This document shows, in pieces, positions 32,363-44,281 of a DNA stretch of 64,000 nucleotides. This DNA comes from Canna indica (taxonomy: Eukaryota; Streptophyta; Magnoliopsida; Zingiberales; Cannaceae): positions 33,901,501-33,965,500 of the forward strand of contig CP136897.1 of assembly GCA_034359265.1 (NCBI GenBank), given 5' to 3'. Positions within the stretch are counted from its first letter, which is position 1. Every line of letters begins with the position of its first letter. The notes under the pieces were generated by a model. It searched no databases and had not been told where the DNA came from. It saw only the letters and a list, made by a program, of their open reading frames with translations. The position numbers were made by a program, and so were the translations under genes.

Positions 32363-32728
32363 TTTTTTTACTACCTATTTGATTGCACGACGAGATCATT
32401 TTTTTTACCAATCTTTCTAAGCAAACGTTAAGGACGGACGACGTCGTCGACATAAGATTTGGCTGTCGATCGGCCGCGCGGGGACCGCCGCAACCTCTAC
32501 GGCCGGCTCGATCGACCAACCGACCCGAAAAATTAAAATTTTTAAATAAATAAGAAAAATAACATTTCAATTATTATTTTTCGTTTAAAACGGGCGTAAC
32601 TCCGTGCATTATTGTCCGATTTCATGTTTTCACGTGGCGCTAAAAGGCGCGCGAAGAGACGAAGAAAATGACCCCGAGCTATCCCTCGGACGCTCACCCT
32701 TATTAGCCGACGATCAGAAGTGCACGAC

Positions 32729-32847
32729 GGGTGCGATCATACCATCACTAACGCACCGGATCCTATCAGAACTCCGAAGTTAAGCGTTCTTGGGCGAGAG
32801 TAGTACTAGGATGGGTGACCCCCTGGGAAGTCCTCGTGTTGCACCTT
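32729..32847 (+). rRNA. 5S_rRNA: 5S rRNA gene (copy 70)
   Basis: G17T, C36T, G60T, identical to copy 61. Confidence 0.97.
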
Positions 32848-33213
32848 TTTTTTTACTACCTATTTGATTGCACGACGAGATCATTTTTTTTTCCAATCTT
32901 TCTAACCAAACGTTAAGGACGGACGACGTCGTCGACATAAAATTTGGCTGTCGATCGCCCGCGCGGGGCCCGCCGCAACCTCTACGGCCGGCTCGATCGA
33001 CCAACCGACCCAAAAAATTAAAATTTGTAAATAAATAAGAAAAATAACATTTCAATTATTATTTTTCGTTTAAAACGGGCGTAACTCCGTGCATTATTGT
33101 TCGATTTCAGCTTTTCACGTGGCGCTAAAAGGCGCGCGAAGAGACGAAGAAAATGACCCCGAGCTATCCCTCGGACGCTCACCTTTATTAGCCGACGATC
33201 AGAAGTGCACGAC

Positions 33214-33332
33214 GGGTGCGATCATACCAGCACTAACGCACCGGATCCCATCAGAACTCCGAAGTTAAGCGTGCTTGGGCGAGAGTAGTACTAGGATGGG
33301 TGACCCCCTGGGAAGTCCTCGTGTTGCACCTT
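33214..33332 (+). rRNA. 5S_rRNA: 5S rRNA gene, consensus sequence (copy 71)
   Basis: No difference from consensus; C at -1; T9 terminator. Counterpart of copy 62. Confidence 0.98.
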
Positions 33333-33698
33333 TTTTTTTACTACCTATTTGATTGCACGACGAGATCATTTTTTTTTCCAATCTTTCTAACCAAACGTTA
33401 AGGACGGACGACGTCGTCGACATAAAATTTGGCTGTCGATCGCCCGCGCGGGGCCCGCCGCAACCTCTACGGCCGGCTCGATCGACCAACCGACCCGAAA
33501 AATTAAAATTTGTAAATAAATAAGAAAAATAACATTTCAATTATTATTTTTCGTTTAAAACGGGCGTAATTTCGTGCATTATTGTCCGATTTCATCTTTT
33601 CACGTGGCGCTAAAAGGCGCGCGAAGAGACGAAGAAAATGACCCCGAGCTATCCCTCGGACGCTCACCTTTATTAGCCGACGATCAGAAGTGCACGAT

Positions 33699-33817
33699 GG
33701 GTGCGATCATACTAGCACTAACGCACCGGATCCCATCAGAACTCCGAAGTTAAGCATGCTTGGGCGAGAGTAGTACTATGATGGGTGACCCCCTGGGAAG
33801 TCCTCGTGTTGCACCTT
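33699..33817 (+). rRNA. 5S_rRNA: 5S rRNA gene (copy 72)
   Basis: C15T, G58A, G81T; -1 is T. Confidence 0.96.
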
Positions 33818-34183
33818 TTTTTTTACTACCTATTTGATTGCACGACGAGATCATTTTTTTTACCAATCTTTCTAACCAAACGTTAAGGACGGACGACGTC
33901 GTCGACATAAGATTTGGCTGTCGATCGGCCGCGCGGGGACCGTCGCAACCTCTACGGCCGGCTCGATCGACCAACCGACCCGAAAAATTAAAATTTTTAA
34001 ATAAATAAGAAAAATAACATTTCAATTATTATTTTTCGTTTAAAATGGGCGTAACTCCGTGCATTATTGTCCGATTTCATGTTTTCACGTCGCGCTAAAA
34101 GGCGCGCGAAGAGACGAAGAAAATGACCCCGAGCTATCCCTCGGACTCTCACCCTTATTAGCCGACGATCAGAAGTGCACGAC

Positions 34184-34302
34184 GGGTGCGATCATACCAG
34201 CACTAACGCACTGGATCCTATCAGAACTCCGAAGTTAAGTGTTCTTGGGCGAGAGTAGTACTAGGATGGGTGACCCCCTGGGAAGTCCTCGCGTTGCACC
34301 TT
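34184..34302 (+). rRNA. 5S_rRNA: 5S rRNA gene (copy 73)
   Basis: C29T, C36T, C57T, G60T, T109C; copy 64 without G97C. Confidence 0.95.
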
Positions 34303-34668
34303 TTTTTTTACTACCTATTTGATTGCACGACGAGATCATTTTTTTTACCAATCTTTCTAACCAAACGTTAAGGACGGACGACGTCGTCGACATAAAATTT
34401 GGCTGTCGATCGCCCGCGCGGGGCCAGCCGCGACCTCTACGGCCGGCTCGATCGACCAACCGACCCGAAAAATTAAAATTTGTAAATAAATAAGAAAAAT
34501 AACATTTCAATTATTATTTTTCGTTTAAAACGGGCGTAACTCCGTGCATTATTGTCCGATTTCAGCTTTTCACGTGGCGCTAAAAGGCGCGCGAAGAGAC
34601 GAAGAAAATGACCCCGGGCTAACCCTCGGACGCTCACCCTTATTAGCCGACGATCAGAAGTGCACGAC

Positions 34669-34787
34669 GGGTGCGATCATACCAGCACTAACGCACCGGA
34701 TCCCATCAGAACTCCGAAGTTAAGCGTGCTTGGGCGAGAGTAGTAGTAGGATGGGTGCCCCCCTGGGAAGTCCTCGTGTTGCACCTT
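34669..34787 (+). rRNA. 5S_rRNA: 5S rRNA gene (copy 74)
   Basis: C78G and A90C; copy 65 plus C78G. Confidence 0.96.
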
Positions 34788-35153
34788 TTTTTTTACTACC
34801 TATTTGATTGCACGACGAGATCATTTTTTTTACCAATCTTTCTAACCAAACGTTAAGGACGGACGACGTCGTCGACATAAAATTTGCCTGTCGATCGCCC
34901 GCGCAGGTCCCGCCGCAACCTCCTCGGCCGACTCGATCGACCAACCGACATGAAAAATTAAAATTTGTAAATAAATAAGAAAAATAACATTTCAATTATT
35001 ATTTTTCGTTTAAAACGGGCGTAACTCCGTGTATTATTGTCCGATTTTAGCTTTTCATGTGGCGCTAAAAGGCGCGCGAAGAGACGAAGAAAATGACCCC
35101 GAGCTATCCCTCGGACGCTCACCCTTATTAGCCGACGATCAGAAGTGCATGAC

Positions 35154-35272
35154 GGGTGCGATCATATCAGCACTAACGCACCGGATCCGATCAAAACTCC
35201 GAAGTTAAGCGTGCTTGGGCGAGGGTAGTACTAGGATCGGTGAACCCCTGGGAAGTCCTCGTGTTGCACCTT
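35154..35272 (+). rRNA. 5S_rRNA: 5S rRNA gene (copy 75)
   Basis: C14T, C36G, G41A, A71G, G85C, C91A. The most altered gene of the periodic block and its last member. Confidence 0.95.
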
Positions 35273-35637
35273 TTTTTTACTACCTATTTGATTCTACGAC
35301 GAGATCATTTTTTTTACCAATCTTTCTAACCAAACGTTATGGACGGACGACGTCGTCGACATAAAATTTGACTGTCGATCGACCGGGCGGGGCCCGCCGC
35401 AACCTCTACGGTCGTCTCGATCGACCAACCGACCCGAAAAATTAAAATTTGTAAATAAATAAGAAAAATAACATTTCAATTATTATTTTTCGTTTAAAAC
35501 GGGCGTAACTCCGTGCATTATTGTCCGATTTCATGTTTTCACGTGGCGCTAAAAGGCGCGCGAAGAGACGAAGAAAATGACCCCGAGCTATCCCTCGGAC
35601 GCTCACCCTTATTAGCCGACGATCAGAAGTGCACGAC

Positions 35638-35756
35638 GGGTGCGATCATACCAGCACTAACGCACTGGATCCTATCAGAACTCCGAAGTTAAGTGTTCTT
35701 GGGCGAGAGTAGTACTAGGATGGGTGACCCCCTGGGAAGTCCTCGTGTTGCACCTT
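35638..35756 (+). rRNA. 5S_rRNA: 5S rRNA gene (copy 76)
   Basis: C29T, C36T, C57T, G60T; same lineage as copies 64 and 73. Confidence 0.96.
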
Positions 35757-36122
35757 TTTTTTTACTACCTATTTGATTGCACGACGAGATCATTTTTTTT
35801 TCCAATCTTTCTAACCAAACGTTAAGGACGGACGACGTCGTCGACATAAAATTTGGCTGTCGATCGCCCGCGCGGGGCCAGCCGCAACCTCTACGGCCGG
35901 CTCGATCGACCAACCGACCCGAAAAATTAAAATTTTTAAATAAATAAGAAAAATAACATTTCAATTATTATTTTTTGTTTAAAACGGGCGTAACTCCGTG
36001 CATTATTGTCCGATTTCAGCTTTTCACGTGGCGCTAAAAGGCGCGGGAAGAGACGAAGAAAATGACCCCGAGCTATCCCTCGGACGCTCACCCTTATTAG
36101 CCGACGATCAGAAGTGCACGAC

Positions 36123-36241
36123 GGGTGCGATCATACCAGCACTAACGCACCGGATCCCATCAGAACTCCAAAGATAAGCGTGCTTGGGCGAGAGTAGTAC
36201 TAGGATGGGTGACCCCCTGGGAAGTCCTCGTGTTGCACCTT
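36123..36241 (+). rRNA. 5S_rRNA: 5S rRNA gene (copy 77)
   Basis: G48A and T52A (CCAAAGATAAGC, box A). Confidence 0.96.
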
Positions 36242-36607
36242 TTTTTTTACTACCTATTTGATTGCACGACGAGATCATTTTTTATACCAATCTTTCTAAC
36301 CAAACGTTAAGGACGGACGACGTCGTCGACATAAAATTTGGCTGTCGATCGCCCGCGCGGGGCCAGCCGCAACCTCTACGGCCGGCTCGATCGACCAACC
36401 GACCCGAAAAATTAAAATTTGTAAATAAATAAGAAAAATAACATTTCAATTATGATTTTTCGTTTAAAACGGGCGTAACTTCGTGCATTATTGTCCGATT
36501 TCATCTTTTCACGTGGCGCTAAAAGGCGCGCGAAGAGACGAAGAAAATGACCCCGAGCTATCCCTCGGACGCTCACCCTTATTAGCCGACGATCAGAAGT
36601 GCACGAC

Positions 36608-36726
36608 GGGTGCGATCATACCAGCACTAACGCACCGGATCCTATCAGAACTCCGAAGTTAAGCGTGCTTGGGCGAGAGTAGTACTAGGATGGGTGAACC
36701 CCTGGGAAGTCCTCGTGTTGCACCTT
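36608..36726 (+). rRNA. 5S_rRNA: 5S rRNA gene (copy 78)
   Basis: C36T and C91A (box C, GGGTGAACCC). Confidence 0.96.
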
Positions 36727-36839
36727 TTTTTTTACTACCTATGTGATTGCACGACGAGATCATTTTTTTTACCAATCTTTCTAACCAAACGTTAAGGACG
36801 GACGACGTCGTCGACATAAAATTTGGCGGTCGATCACCC

Positions 36840-36870
36840 GCGCGGGGCCCGCCGCAACACCAACCGACCC
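36840..36870 (+). other. 20-bp spacer deletion junction
   Basis: GCCGCAAC joins ACCAACCGACCC, removing CTCTACGGCCGGCTCGATCG. The same deletion is seen near 39260, so it was copied. Unit length 465 bp. Confidence 0.9.
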
Positions 36871-37072
36871 GAAAAATTAAAATTTGTAAATAAATAAGAA
36901 AAATAACATTTCAATTTTTATTTTTCGTTTAGAACGGGCGTAACTCCGTGCATTATTGTCCGATTTCAGCTTTTCACGTGGCGCTAAAAGGTGCGCGAAG
37001 AGACGAAGAAAATGACTCCGAGCTATCCCTCGGACGCTCACCCTTATTAGCCGACGATCAGAAGTGCACGAC

Positions 37073-37191
37073 GGGTGCGATCATACTAGCACTAACGCAC
37101 CGGATCCCATCAGAACTCCGAAGTTAAGCGTGCTTGGGCGAGTGTAGTACTATGATGGGTGACCCCCTGGGAAGTCCTCGTGTTGCACCTT
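37073..37191 (+). rRNA. 5S_rRNA: 5S rRNA gene (copy 79)
   Basis: C15T, A71T, G81T. Confidence 0.96.
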
Positions 37192-37557
37192 TTTTTTTAC
37201 TACCTATTTGATTGCACGACGAGATCATTTTTTTTACCAATCTTTCTAACCAAACGTTAAGGACGGACGACGTCGTCGACATAAAATTTGGCTGTCGATC
37301 GCCCGCGCGGGGCCCGCCGCAACCTCTACGGCCGGCTCGATCGACCAACCGACCCGAAAAATTAAAATTTGTAAATAAATAAGAAAAATAACATTTCAAT
37401 TATTATTTTTCGTTTAAAACGGGCGTAACTCCGTGCATTATTGTCCGATTTCAGCTTTTCACGTGGCGCTAAAAGGCGCGCGAAGAGACGAAGAAAATGA
37501 CCCCGAGCTATCCCTCGGACGCTCACCCTTATTAGCCGACGATCAGAAGTGCACGAC

Positions 37558-37676
37558 GGGTGTGATCATACCAGCACTAACGCACCGGATCCCATCAGAA
37601 CTCCAAAGATAAGCGTGCTTGGGCGAGAGTAGTACTAGGATGGGTGACCCCCTGGGAAGTCCTCGTGTTGCACCTT
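37558..37676 (+). rRNA. 5S_rRNA: 5S rRNA gene (copy 80)
   Basis: C6T, G48A, T52A. Confidence 0.96.
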
Positions 37677-38041
37677 TTTTTTTACTACCTATTTGATTGC
37701 ACGACGAGATCATTTTTTTTACCAATCTTTCTAACCAAACGTTAAGGACGGACGACGTCGTCGACATAAAATTTGGCTGTCGATCGCCCGCGCGGGCCAG
37801 CCGCAACCTCTACGGCCGGCTCGATCGACCAACCGACCCGAAAAATTAAAATTTGTAAATAAATAAAAAAAATAACATTTCAATTATGATTTTTCGTTTA
37901 AAACGGGCGTAACTTCGTGCATTATTGTCCGATTTCATCTTTTCACGTGGCGCTAAAAGGCGCGCGAAGAGACGAAGAAAATGACCCCGAGCTATCCCTT
38001 GGACGCTCACCCTTATTAGCCGACGATCAGAAGTGCACGAC

Positions 38042-38160
38042 GGGTGCGATCATACCAGCACTAACGCACCGGATCCTATCAGAACTCCGAAGTTAAGCGT
38101 GCTTGGGCGAGAGTAGTACTAGGATGGGTGAACCCCTGGGAAGTCCTCGTGTTGCACCTT
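38042..38160 (+). rRNA. 5S_rRNA: 5S rRNA gene (copy 81)
   Basis: C36T, C91A; identical to copy 78. Confidence 0.96.
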
Positions 38161-38526
38161 TTTTTTTACTACCTATTTGATTGCACGACGAGATCATTTT
38201 TTTTACCAATCTTTCTAACCAAACGTTAAGGACGGACGACGTCGTCGACATAAAATTTGGCTGTCGACCGCCCGCGCGGGGCCAGCCGCAACCTCTACGG
38301 CCGGCTCGATCGACCAACCGACCCGAAAAATTAAAATTTGTAAATAAATAAGAAAAATAACATTTCAATTATGATTTTTCGTTTAAAACGGGTGTAACTC
38401 CGTGCATTATTGTCCGATTTCAGCTTTTCACGTGGCGCTAAAAGGCGCGCGAAGAGACGAAGAAAATGACCCCGAGCTATCCCTCGGACGCTCACCCTTA
38501 TTAGCCGACGATCAGAAGTGCACGAC

Positions 38527-38645
38527 GGGTGTGATCATACCAGCACTAACGCACCGGATCCCATCCGAACTCCAAAGATAAGCGTGCTTGGGCGAGAGTA
38601 GTACTAGGATGGGTGACCCCCTGGGAAGTCCTCGTGTTGCACCTT
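38527..38645 (+). rRNA. 5S_rRNA: 5S rRNA gene (copy 82)
   Basis: C6T, A40C, G48A, T52A; copy 80 plus A40C. Confidence 0.96.
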
Positions 38646-39011
38646 TTTTTTTACTACCTATTTGATTGCACGACGAGATCATTTTTTTTACCAATCTTTC
38701 TAACCAAACGTTAAGGACGGACGACGTCGTCGACATAAAATTTGGCTGTCGATCGCCCGCGCGGGGCCAGCCGCAACCTCTACGGCCGGCTCGATCGACC
38801 AACCGACCCGAAAAATTAAAATTTGTAAATAAATAAGAAAAATAACATTTCAATTATGATTTTTCGTTTAAAACGGGCGTAACTTCGTGCATTATTGTCC
38901 GATTTCATCTTTTCACGTGGCGCTAAAAGGCACGCGAAGAGACGAAGAAAATGACCCCGAGCTATCCCTCGGACGCTCACCCTTATTAGCCGACGATCAG
39001 AAGTGCACGAC

Positions 39012-39130
39012 GGGTGCGATCATACCAGCACTAACGCACCGGATCCCATCAAAACTCTGAAGTTAATCGTGCTTGGGCGAGAGTAGTACTAGGATGGGTG
39101 ACCCCCTAGGAAGTCCTCATGTAGCACCTT
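39012..39130 (+). rRNA. 5S_rRNA: 5S rRNA gene (copy 83)
   Basis: G41A, C47T, G56T, G97A, G108A, T112A. T-run of about 12, longer than its neighbours. Confidence 0.95.
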
Positions 39131-39244
39131 TTTTTTTTTTACCTATTTGAGTGCACGACGAGATCATTTTTTTTACCAATCTTTCTAACCAAACGTTAAG
39201 GACGGACGACGTCGTCGACATAAAATTTGGCTGTTGATCACCCG

Positions 39245-39275
39245 CGCGGGGCCCGCCGCAACACCAACCGACCCG
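39245..39275 (+). other. 20-bp spacer deletion junction (second occurrence)
   Basis: Same GCAAC/ACCAACC join as near 36855, again giving a 465-bp unit. Confidence 0.9.
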
Positions 39276-39476
39276 AAAAATTAAAATTTGTAAATAAATA
39301 AGAAAAATAACATTTCAATTATTATTTTTCGTTTAGAACGGGCGTAACTCCGTGCATTATTGTTCGATTTCAGCTTTTCACGTGGCGCTAAAAGGTGCGC
39401 GAAGAGACGAAGAAAATGACCCCGAGCTATCCCTCGGACGCTCACCCTTATTAGCCGACGATCAGAAGTGCACGAC

Positions 39477-39595
39477 GGGTGCGATCATACTAGCACTAAT
39501 GCACCGGATCCCATCAGAACTCCGAAGTTAAGCGTGCTTGGGCGAGAGTAGTACTATGATGGGTGACCCCCTGGGAAGTCCTCGTGTTGCACCTT
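39477..39595 (+). rRNA. 5S_rRNA: 5S rRNA gene (copy 84)
   Basis: C15T, C24T, G81T. Confidence 0.96.
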
Positions 39596-39961
39596 TTTTT
39601 TTACTACCTATTTGATTGCACGACGAGATCATTTTTTTTACCAATCTTTCTAACCAAACGTTAAGGACGGACGACGTCGTCGACATAAAATTTGGCTGTC
39701 GATCGCCCGCGCGGGGCCCGCCGCAACCTCTACGGCCGGCTCGATCGACCAACCGACCCGAAAAATTAAAATTTGTAAATAAATAAGAAAAATAACATTT
39801 CAATTATTATTTTTCGTTTAAAACGGGCGTAACTCCGTGCATTATTGTCCGATTTCAGCTTTTCACGTGGCGCTAAAAGGCGCGCGAAGAGACGAAGAAA
39901 ATGACCCCGAGCTATCCCTCGGACGCTCACCCTTATTAGCCGACGATCATAAGTGCACGAC

Positions 39962-40080
39962 GGGTGCGATCATACCAGCACTAACGCACCCGATCCCATC
40001 AGAACTTCGAAGTTAAGCGTGCTTGGGCGAGAGTAGTACTAGTATGGGTGACCCCCTAGGAAGTCCTCGTGTTGCACCTT
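39962..40080 (+). rRNA. 5S_rRNA: 5S rRNA gene (copy 85)
   Basis: G30C (removes BamHI), C46T, G82T (box C), G97A. Confidence 0.96.
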
Positions 40081-40446
40081 TTTTTTTACTACCTATTTGA
40101 TTGCACGACGAGATCATTTTTTTTACCAATCTTTCTAACCAAACGTTAAGGACGGACGACGTCGTCGACATAAAATTTGGCTGTCGATCGCCCGCGCGGG
40201 GCCCGCTGCAACCTCTACGGCCGGCTCGATCGACCAACCGACCCGAAAAATTAAAATTTGTAAATAAATAAGAAAAATAACATTTCAATTATTATTTTTC
40301 GTTTAAAACGGGTGTAACTTCGTGCATTATTGTCCGATTTCAGCTTTTCACGTGGCGCTAAAAGGCACGCGAAGAGACGAAGAAAATGACCCCGAGCTAT
40401 CCCTCGGATGCTCACCCTTATTAGCCGACGATCAGAAGTGCATGAC

Positions 40447-40565
40447 GGGTGCGATCATACCAGCACTAACGCACCCGATCCCATCAGAACTTCGAAGTTA
40501 AGCGTGCTTGGGCGAGAGTAGTACTAGTATGGGTGACCCCTTGGGAAGTCCTCGTGTTGCACCTT
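40447..40565 (+). rRNA. 5S_rRNA: 5S rRNA gene (copy 86)
   Basis: G30C, C46T, G82T, C95T; close sister of copy 85, one unit upstream. Confidence 0.96.
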
Positions 40566-40931
40566 TTTTTTTACTACCTATTTGATTGCACGACGAGATC
40601 ATTTTTTTTACCAATCTTTCTAACCAAACGTTAAGGACGGACGACGTCGTCGACATAAAATTTGGCTGTCGATCGCCCGCGCGGGGCCCGCTGCAACCTC
40701 TACGGCCGGCTCGATCGACCAACCGACCCGAAAAATTAAAATTTGTAAATAAATAAGAAAAATAACATTTCAATTATTATTTTTCGTTTAAAACGGGTGT
40801 AACTTCGTGCATTATTGTCCGATTTCAGCTTTTCACGTGGCGCTAAAAGGCGCGCGAAGAGACGAAGAAAATGACCCCGAGCTATCCCTCGGATGCTCAC
40901 CCTTATTAGCCGACGATCAGAAGTGCATGAC

Positions 40932-41050
40932 GGGTGCGATCATACCAGCACTAACGCACCGGACCCCATCAGAACTCCGAAGTTAAGCGTGCTTGGGCGA
41001 GAATAGTACTAGAATGGGTGACCCCCTGGGAAGTCCTCGTGTTGCACCTT
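40932..41050 (+). rRNA. 5S_rRNA: 5S rRNA gene (copy 87)
   Basis: T33C, G72A, G82A. Terminator about T7, ending ATTACT. Confidence 0.96.
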
Positions 41051-41416
41051 TTTTATTACTACCTATTTGATTGCACGACGAGATCATTTTTTTTACCAAT
41101 CTTTCTAACCAAACGTTAAGGACGGACGATGTCGTCGACATAAAATTTGGCTGTCGATCGCCCGCGCGGGGCCCGCTGCAACCTCTACGGCCGGCTCGAT
41201 CGACCAACCGACCCGAAAAATTAAAATTTGTAAATAAATAAGAAAAATAACATTTCAATTATTATTTTTCGTTTAAAACGGGTGTAACTTCGTGCATTAT
41301 TGTCCGATTTCAGCTTTTCACGTGGCGCTAAAAGGCGCGCGAGGAGACGAAGAAAATGACCCCGAGCTATCCCTCGGATGCTCACCCTTATTAGCCGACG
41401 ATCAGAAGTGCATGAC

Positions 41417-41535
41417 GGGTGCGATCATACCAGCACTAACGCACCGGATCCCATCAGAACTCCGAAGTTAAGCGTGCTTGGGCGAGAATAGTACTAGGAT
41501 GGGTGACCCCCTGGGAAGTCCTCGTGTTGCACCTT
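41417..41535 (+). rRNA. 5S_rRNA: 5S rRNA gene (copy 88)
   Basis: One change, G72A in the intermediate element. Confidence 0.97.
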
Positions 41536-41901
41536 TTTTATTACTACCTATTTGATTGCACGACGAGATCATTTTTTTTACCAATCTTTCTAACCAAACG
41601 TTAAGGACGGACGACGTAGTCGACATAAAATTTGGCTTTTGATCGCCCGCGCAGGACCCGCCGTAACCTCTACGGCCGGCTCGATCGACCAACCGACCCG
41701 AAAAATTAAAATTTCTAAATAAATAAGAAAAATAACATTTCAATTATTATTTTTCGTTTAAAACGGGTGTAACTTCGTGCATTATTTTCCGATTTCAGGT
41801 TTTCACGTGGCGCTAAAGGGCGCGCCAAGAGACGAAGAAAATGACCCCGAGCTATCCCTCGGACGCTCACCCTTATTAGCCGACGATCAGAAGTGCATGT
41901 C

Positions 41902-42020
41902 GGGTGCGATCATACCAGCACTAATGCACCGGATCCCATCAGAACTCCGAAGTTAAGCGTACTTGGGTGAGAGTAGTACTAGGATGGGTGACCCCCTGGG
42001 AAGTGCTCGTGTTGCACTTT
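41902..42020 (+). rRNA. 5S_rRNA: 5S rRNA gene (copy 89)
   Basis: C24T, G60A, C67T, C104G, C117T. Confidence 0.95.
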
Positions 42021-42385
42021 TTTTTTTACTACCTATTTGACTTCACGACGAGATCATTTTTTTTACCAATCTTTCTAACCAAACGTTAAGGACGGACGAC
42101 GTCGTCGACATAAAATTTGGCTGTCGATCGCCCGCGCGGGGCCCGCCGCAACCTCTACGGCCGGCTCGTTCGACCAACCGATCCGAAAAATTAAAATTTT
42201 AAATAAATATGAAAAATAACATTTCAATTATTATTTTTCGTTTAAAACGGGCGTAACTCCGTGCATTATTGTCCGATTTCAGCTTTTCACGTGGTGCTAA
42301 AAGGCGAGCGAAGAGACGAAGAAAATGAGCCCGAGCTATCCCTCGGACGCTCACCCTTATTAGCCGACGATCAGAAGTGCATGAC

Positions 42386-42504
42386 GGGTGCGATCATACC
42401 AGCAGTAATGCACCGGATCCCATCAGAACTCCGAAGTTAAGCGTGCTTGGGCGAGAGTAGTACTAGGATGGGTGACCCCCAGGGTAGTCCTCGTGTTGCA
42501 CCTT
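42386..42504 (+). rRNA. 5S_rRNA: 5S rRNA gene (copy 90)
   Basis: C20G, C24T, T96A, A100T. Confidence 0.95.
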
Positions 42505-42858
42505 TTTTTTACTACATATTTGATTGCACGACGATATCATTTTTTTTACCAATCTTTCTAACCAAACGTTAAGGACGGACGACGTCGTCGACATAAAATT
42601 TGGCTGTCGATCGCCCGCCCCAACCTCTACGGCCGGCTCGATCGACCAACCGACCCGAAAAATTAAAATTTGTAAACAAATAAGAAAAATAACATTTCAA
42701 TTATTATTTTTCGTTTAAAACGGGCGTAACTCCGTGCATTATTGTCCGATTTCAGCTTTTCATGTGGCGCTAAAAGGCGCGCGAAGAGACGAAGAAAATG
42801 ACCCCGAGCTATCCCTCGAACGCTCACCCTTATTAGCCGACGATCAGAAGTGCAAGAT

Positions 42859-42977
42859 GGGTGTGATCATACTAGCTCTAACGCATTGGATCCCATCACA
42901 ACTCCGAAGTTAAGCGTGCTTGGGCGAGAGTAGTATTTGGATGGGTGACCCCTTGGGAAGTTCTCGTGTTGCACCTT
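42859..42977 (+). rRNA. 5S_rRNA: 5S rRNA gene (copy 91)
   Basis: C6T, C15T, A19T, C28T, C29T, G41C, C78T, A80T, C95T, C104T; -1 is T. Heavily altered, mostly C to T, yet present three times (copies 91, 100, 108). Confidence 0.93.
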
Positions 42978-43342
42978 TTTTTTACTACCTATTTGATTGC
43001 ACGACGAGATCATTTTTTTTACCAATCTTTCTAACCAAACGTTAAGGATGGACGACGTCGTCGACATAAAATTTGGCTGTCGATCACCCGCGAGGGGCCC
43101 GCCGCAACCTCTACGGCCGACTCGATCGACCAACTGACCCGAAAAATTAAAATTTGTAAATAAATAAGAAAAATAACATTTCAATTATTATTTTTCGTTT
43201 AAAACGAGCGTAACTCCGTGCATTATTGTCCGATTTCAGCTTTTCATGTGGCGCTAAAAGGCGCGCGAAGAGACGAAGAAAATGACCCCGAGCTATCCCT
43301 CGGACGCTCACCCTTATTAGCCGACGATCAGAAGTGCAAGAC

Positions 43343-43461
43343 GGGTGCGATCATACAAGCACTAACGCACCGGATCCCATCAGAACTCCGAAGTTAAGCG
43401 TGCTTGGGCGAGAGTAGTACTAGCATGGGTCACCCCCTGGGAAGTCCTCGTGTTGCACCTT
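43343..43461 (+). rRNA. 5S_rRNA: 5S rRNA gene (copy 92)
   Basis: C15A, G82C, G89C (GCATGGGTCA; two box C changes). Confidence 0.95.
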
Positions 43462-43816
43462 TTTTTTTATTACCTATTTGATTGCACGACGAGATCATTT
43501 TTTTTACCAATCTTTCTGACCAAACGTTAAGGACGGACGACCTCGTCGACATAAAATTTGGCTGTCGATCGCCCGCCGCAACCTCTACGGCCGGCTCGAT
43601 CGACCAACCGACCCGAAAAATTAAAATTTGTAAATAAATAAGAAAAATAACATTTCAATTATTATTTTTCGTTTAAAACGGGCGTAACTCCGTGCATTAT
43701 TGTCCGATTTCAGCTTTTCACATGGCGCTAAAAGGCGCGCGAAGAGACGAAGAAAATGACCCCGAGCTATCCCTCGGACGCTCACCCTTATTAGCCGACT
43801 ATCAGAAGTGCACGAC

Positions 43817-43935
43817 GGGTGCGATCTTACCAGCACTAACGCACTGGATCCCATCAAAACTCCGAAGTTAAGCGTGCTTGGGCGAGAGTAGTAATAGGAT
43901 GGGTGACCCCCTGGGAAGTCCTCGTGTTGCCCCTT
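43817..43935 (+). rRNA. 5S_rRNA: 5S rRNA gene (copy 93)
   Basis: A11T, C29T, G41A, C78A, A115C. Terminator is only T2-A-T5, and the second T-run of the spacer is deleted. Confidence 0.94.
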
Positions 43936-43949
43936 ATTTTTACTACCTA

Positions 43950-43982
43950 TTTGATTGCGACGAGGTCTTTCCTACCAAACGT
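43950..43982 (+). other. Spacer deletion removing the second T-run
   Basis: TTGATTGCGACGAGGTC joins TTTCCTACCAAACG; the normal ATTTTTTTTACCAATC is missing. The same event is seen near 48285 in the sister block. Confidence 0.88.
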
Positions 43983-44281
43983 TAAGGACGGACGACGTCG
44001 TCGACATAAAATTTGGTTGTCGATCGCCCGCGCGGGGCCCGCCGCAACCTCTACGGCCGGCTCGATCGACCAATCGACCCGAAAAGTTTAAATTTGTAAA
44101 TAAATAAGAAAAATAACATTTCAATTATTATTTTCTTTTAAAACGTGCGTAACTCCGTGCATTATTGTCCGATTTCAGCTTTTCACGTGGCGCTGAAAGG
44201 CGCGCGAAGAGACGAAGAAAATGACCTCGAGCTGTCCCTCGGACGCTCACCCTTATTAGACGACGATCAGAAGTGCATGAC

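Larger units (their letters stand above)
32595..34910 (+). repeat. Five-unit higher-order block (repeat of 28230-30590)
   Basis: Copies 70-74 match copies 61-65 unit by unit at 4365 bp, including GGGCTAACCCTCGG before copies 65 and 74. Divergence begins around 34900. Confidence 0.85.
26909..35272 (+). repeat. Strictly periodic block: 18 genes at exactly 485-bp spacing
   Basis: Gene starts from 26909 to 35154 differ by 485 bp every time. No insertion or deletion disturbs the period over 8.2 kb, unlike either flank. This is the most homogeneous part of the window. Confidence 0.95.
36000..39600 (+). repeat. Region of alternating small duplications
   Basis: Copies 77, 80 and 82 share G48A+T52A; copies 78 and 81 share C36T+C91A; copies 79 and 84 share C15T+G81T and follow the same spacer deletion. 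Order of types: a-b-c, a-b, a-(83)-c. Successive unequal exchanges would give this pattern. Limits approximate. Confidence 0.8.
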
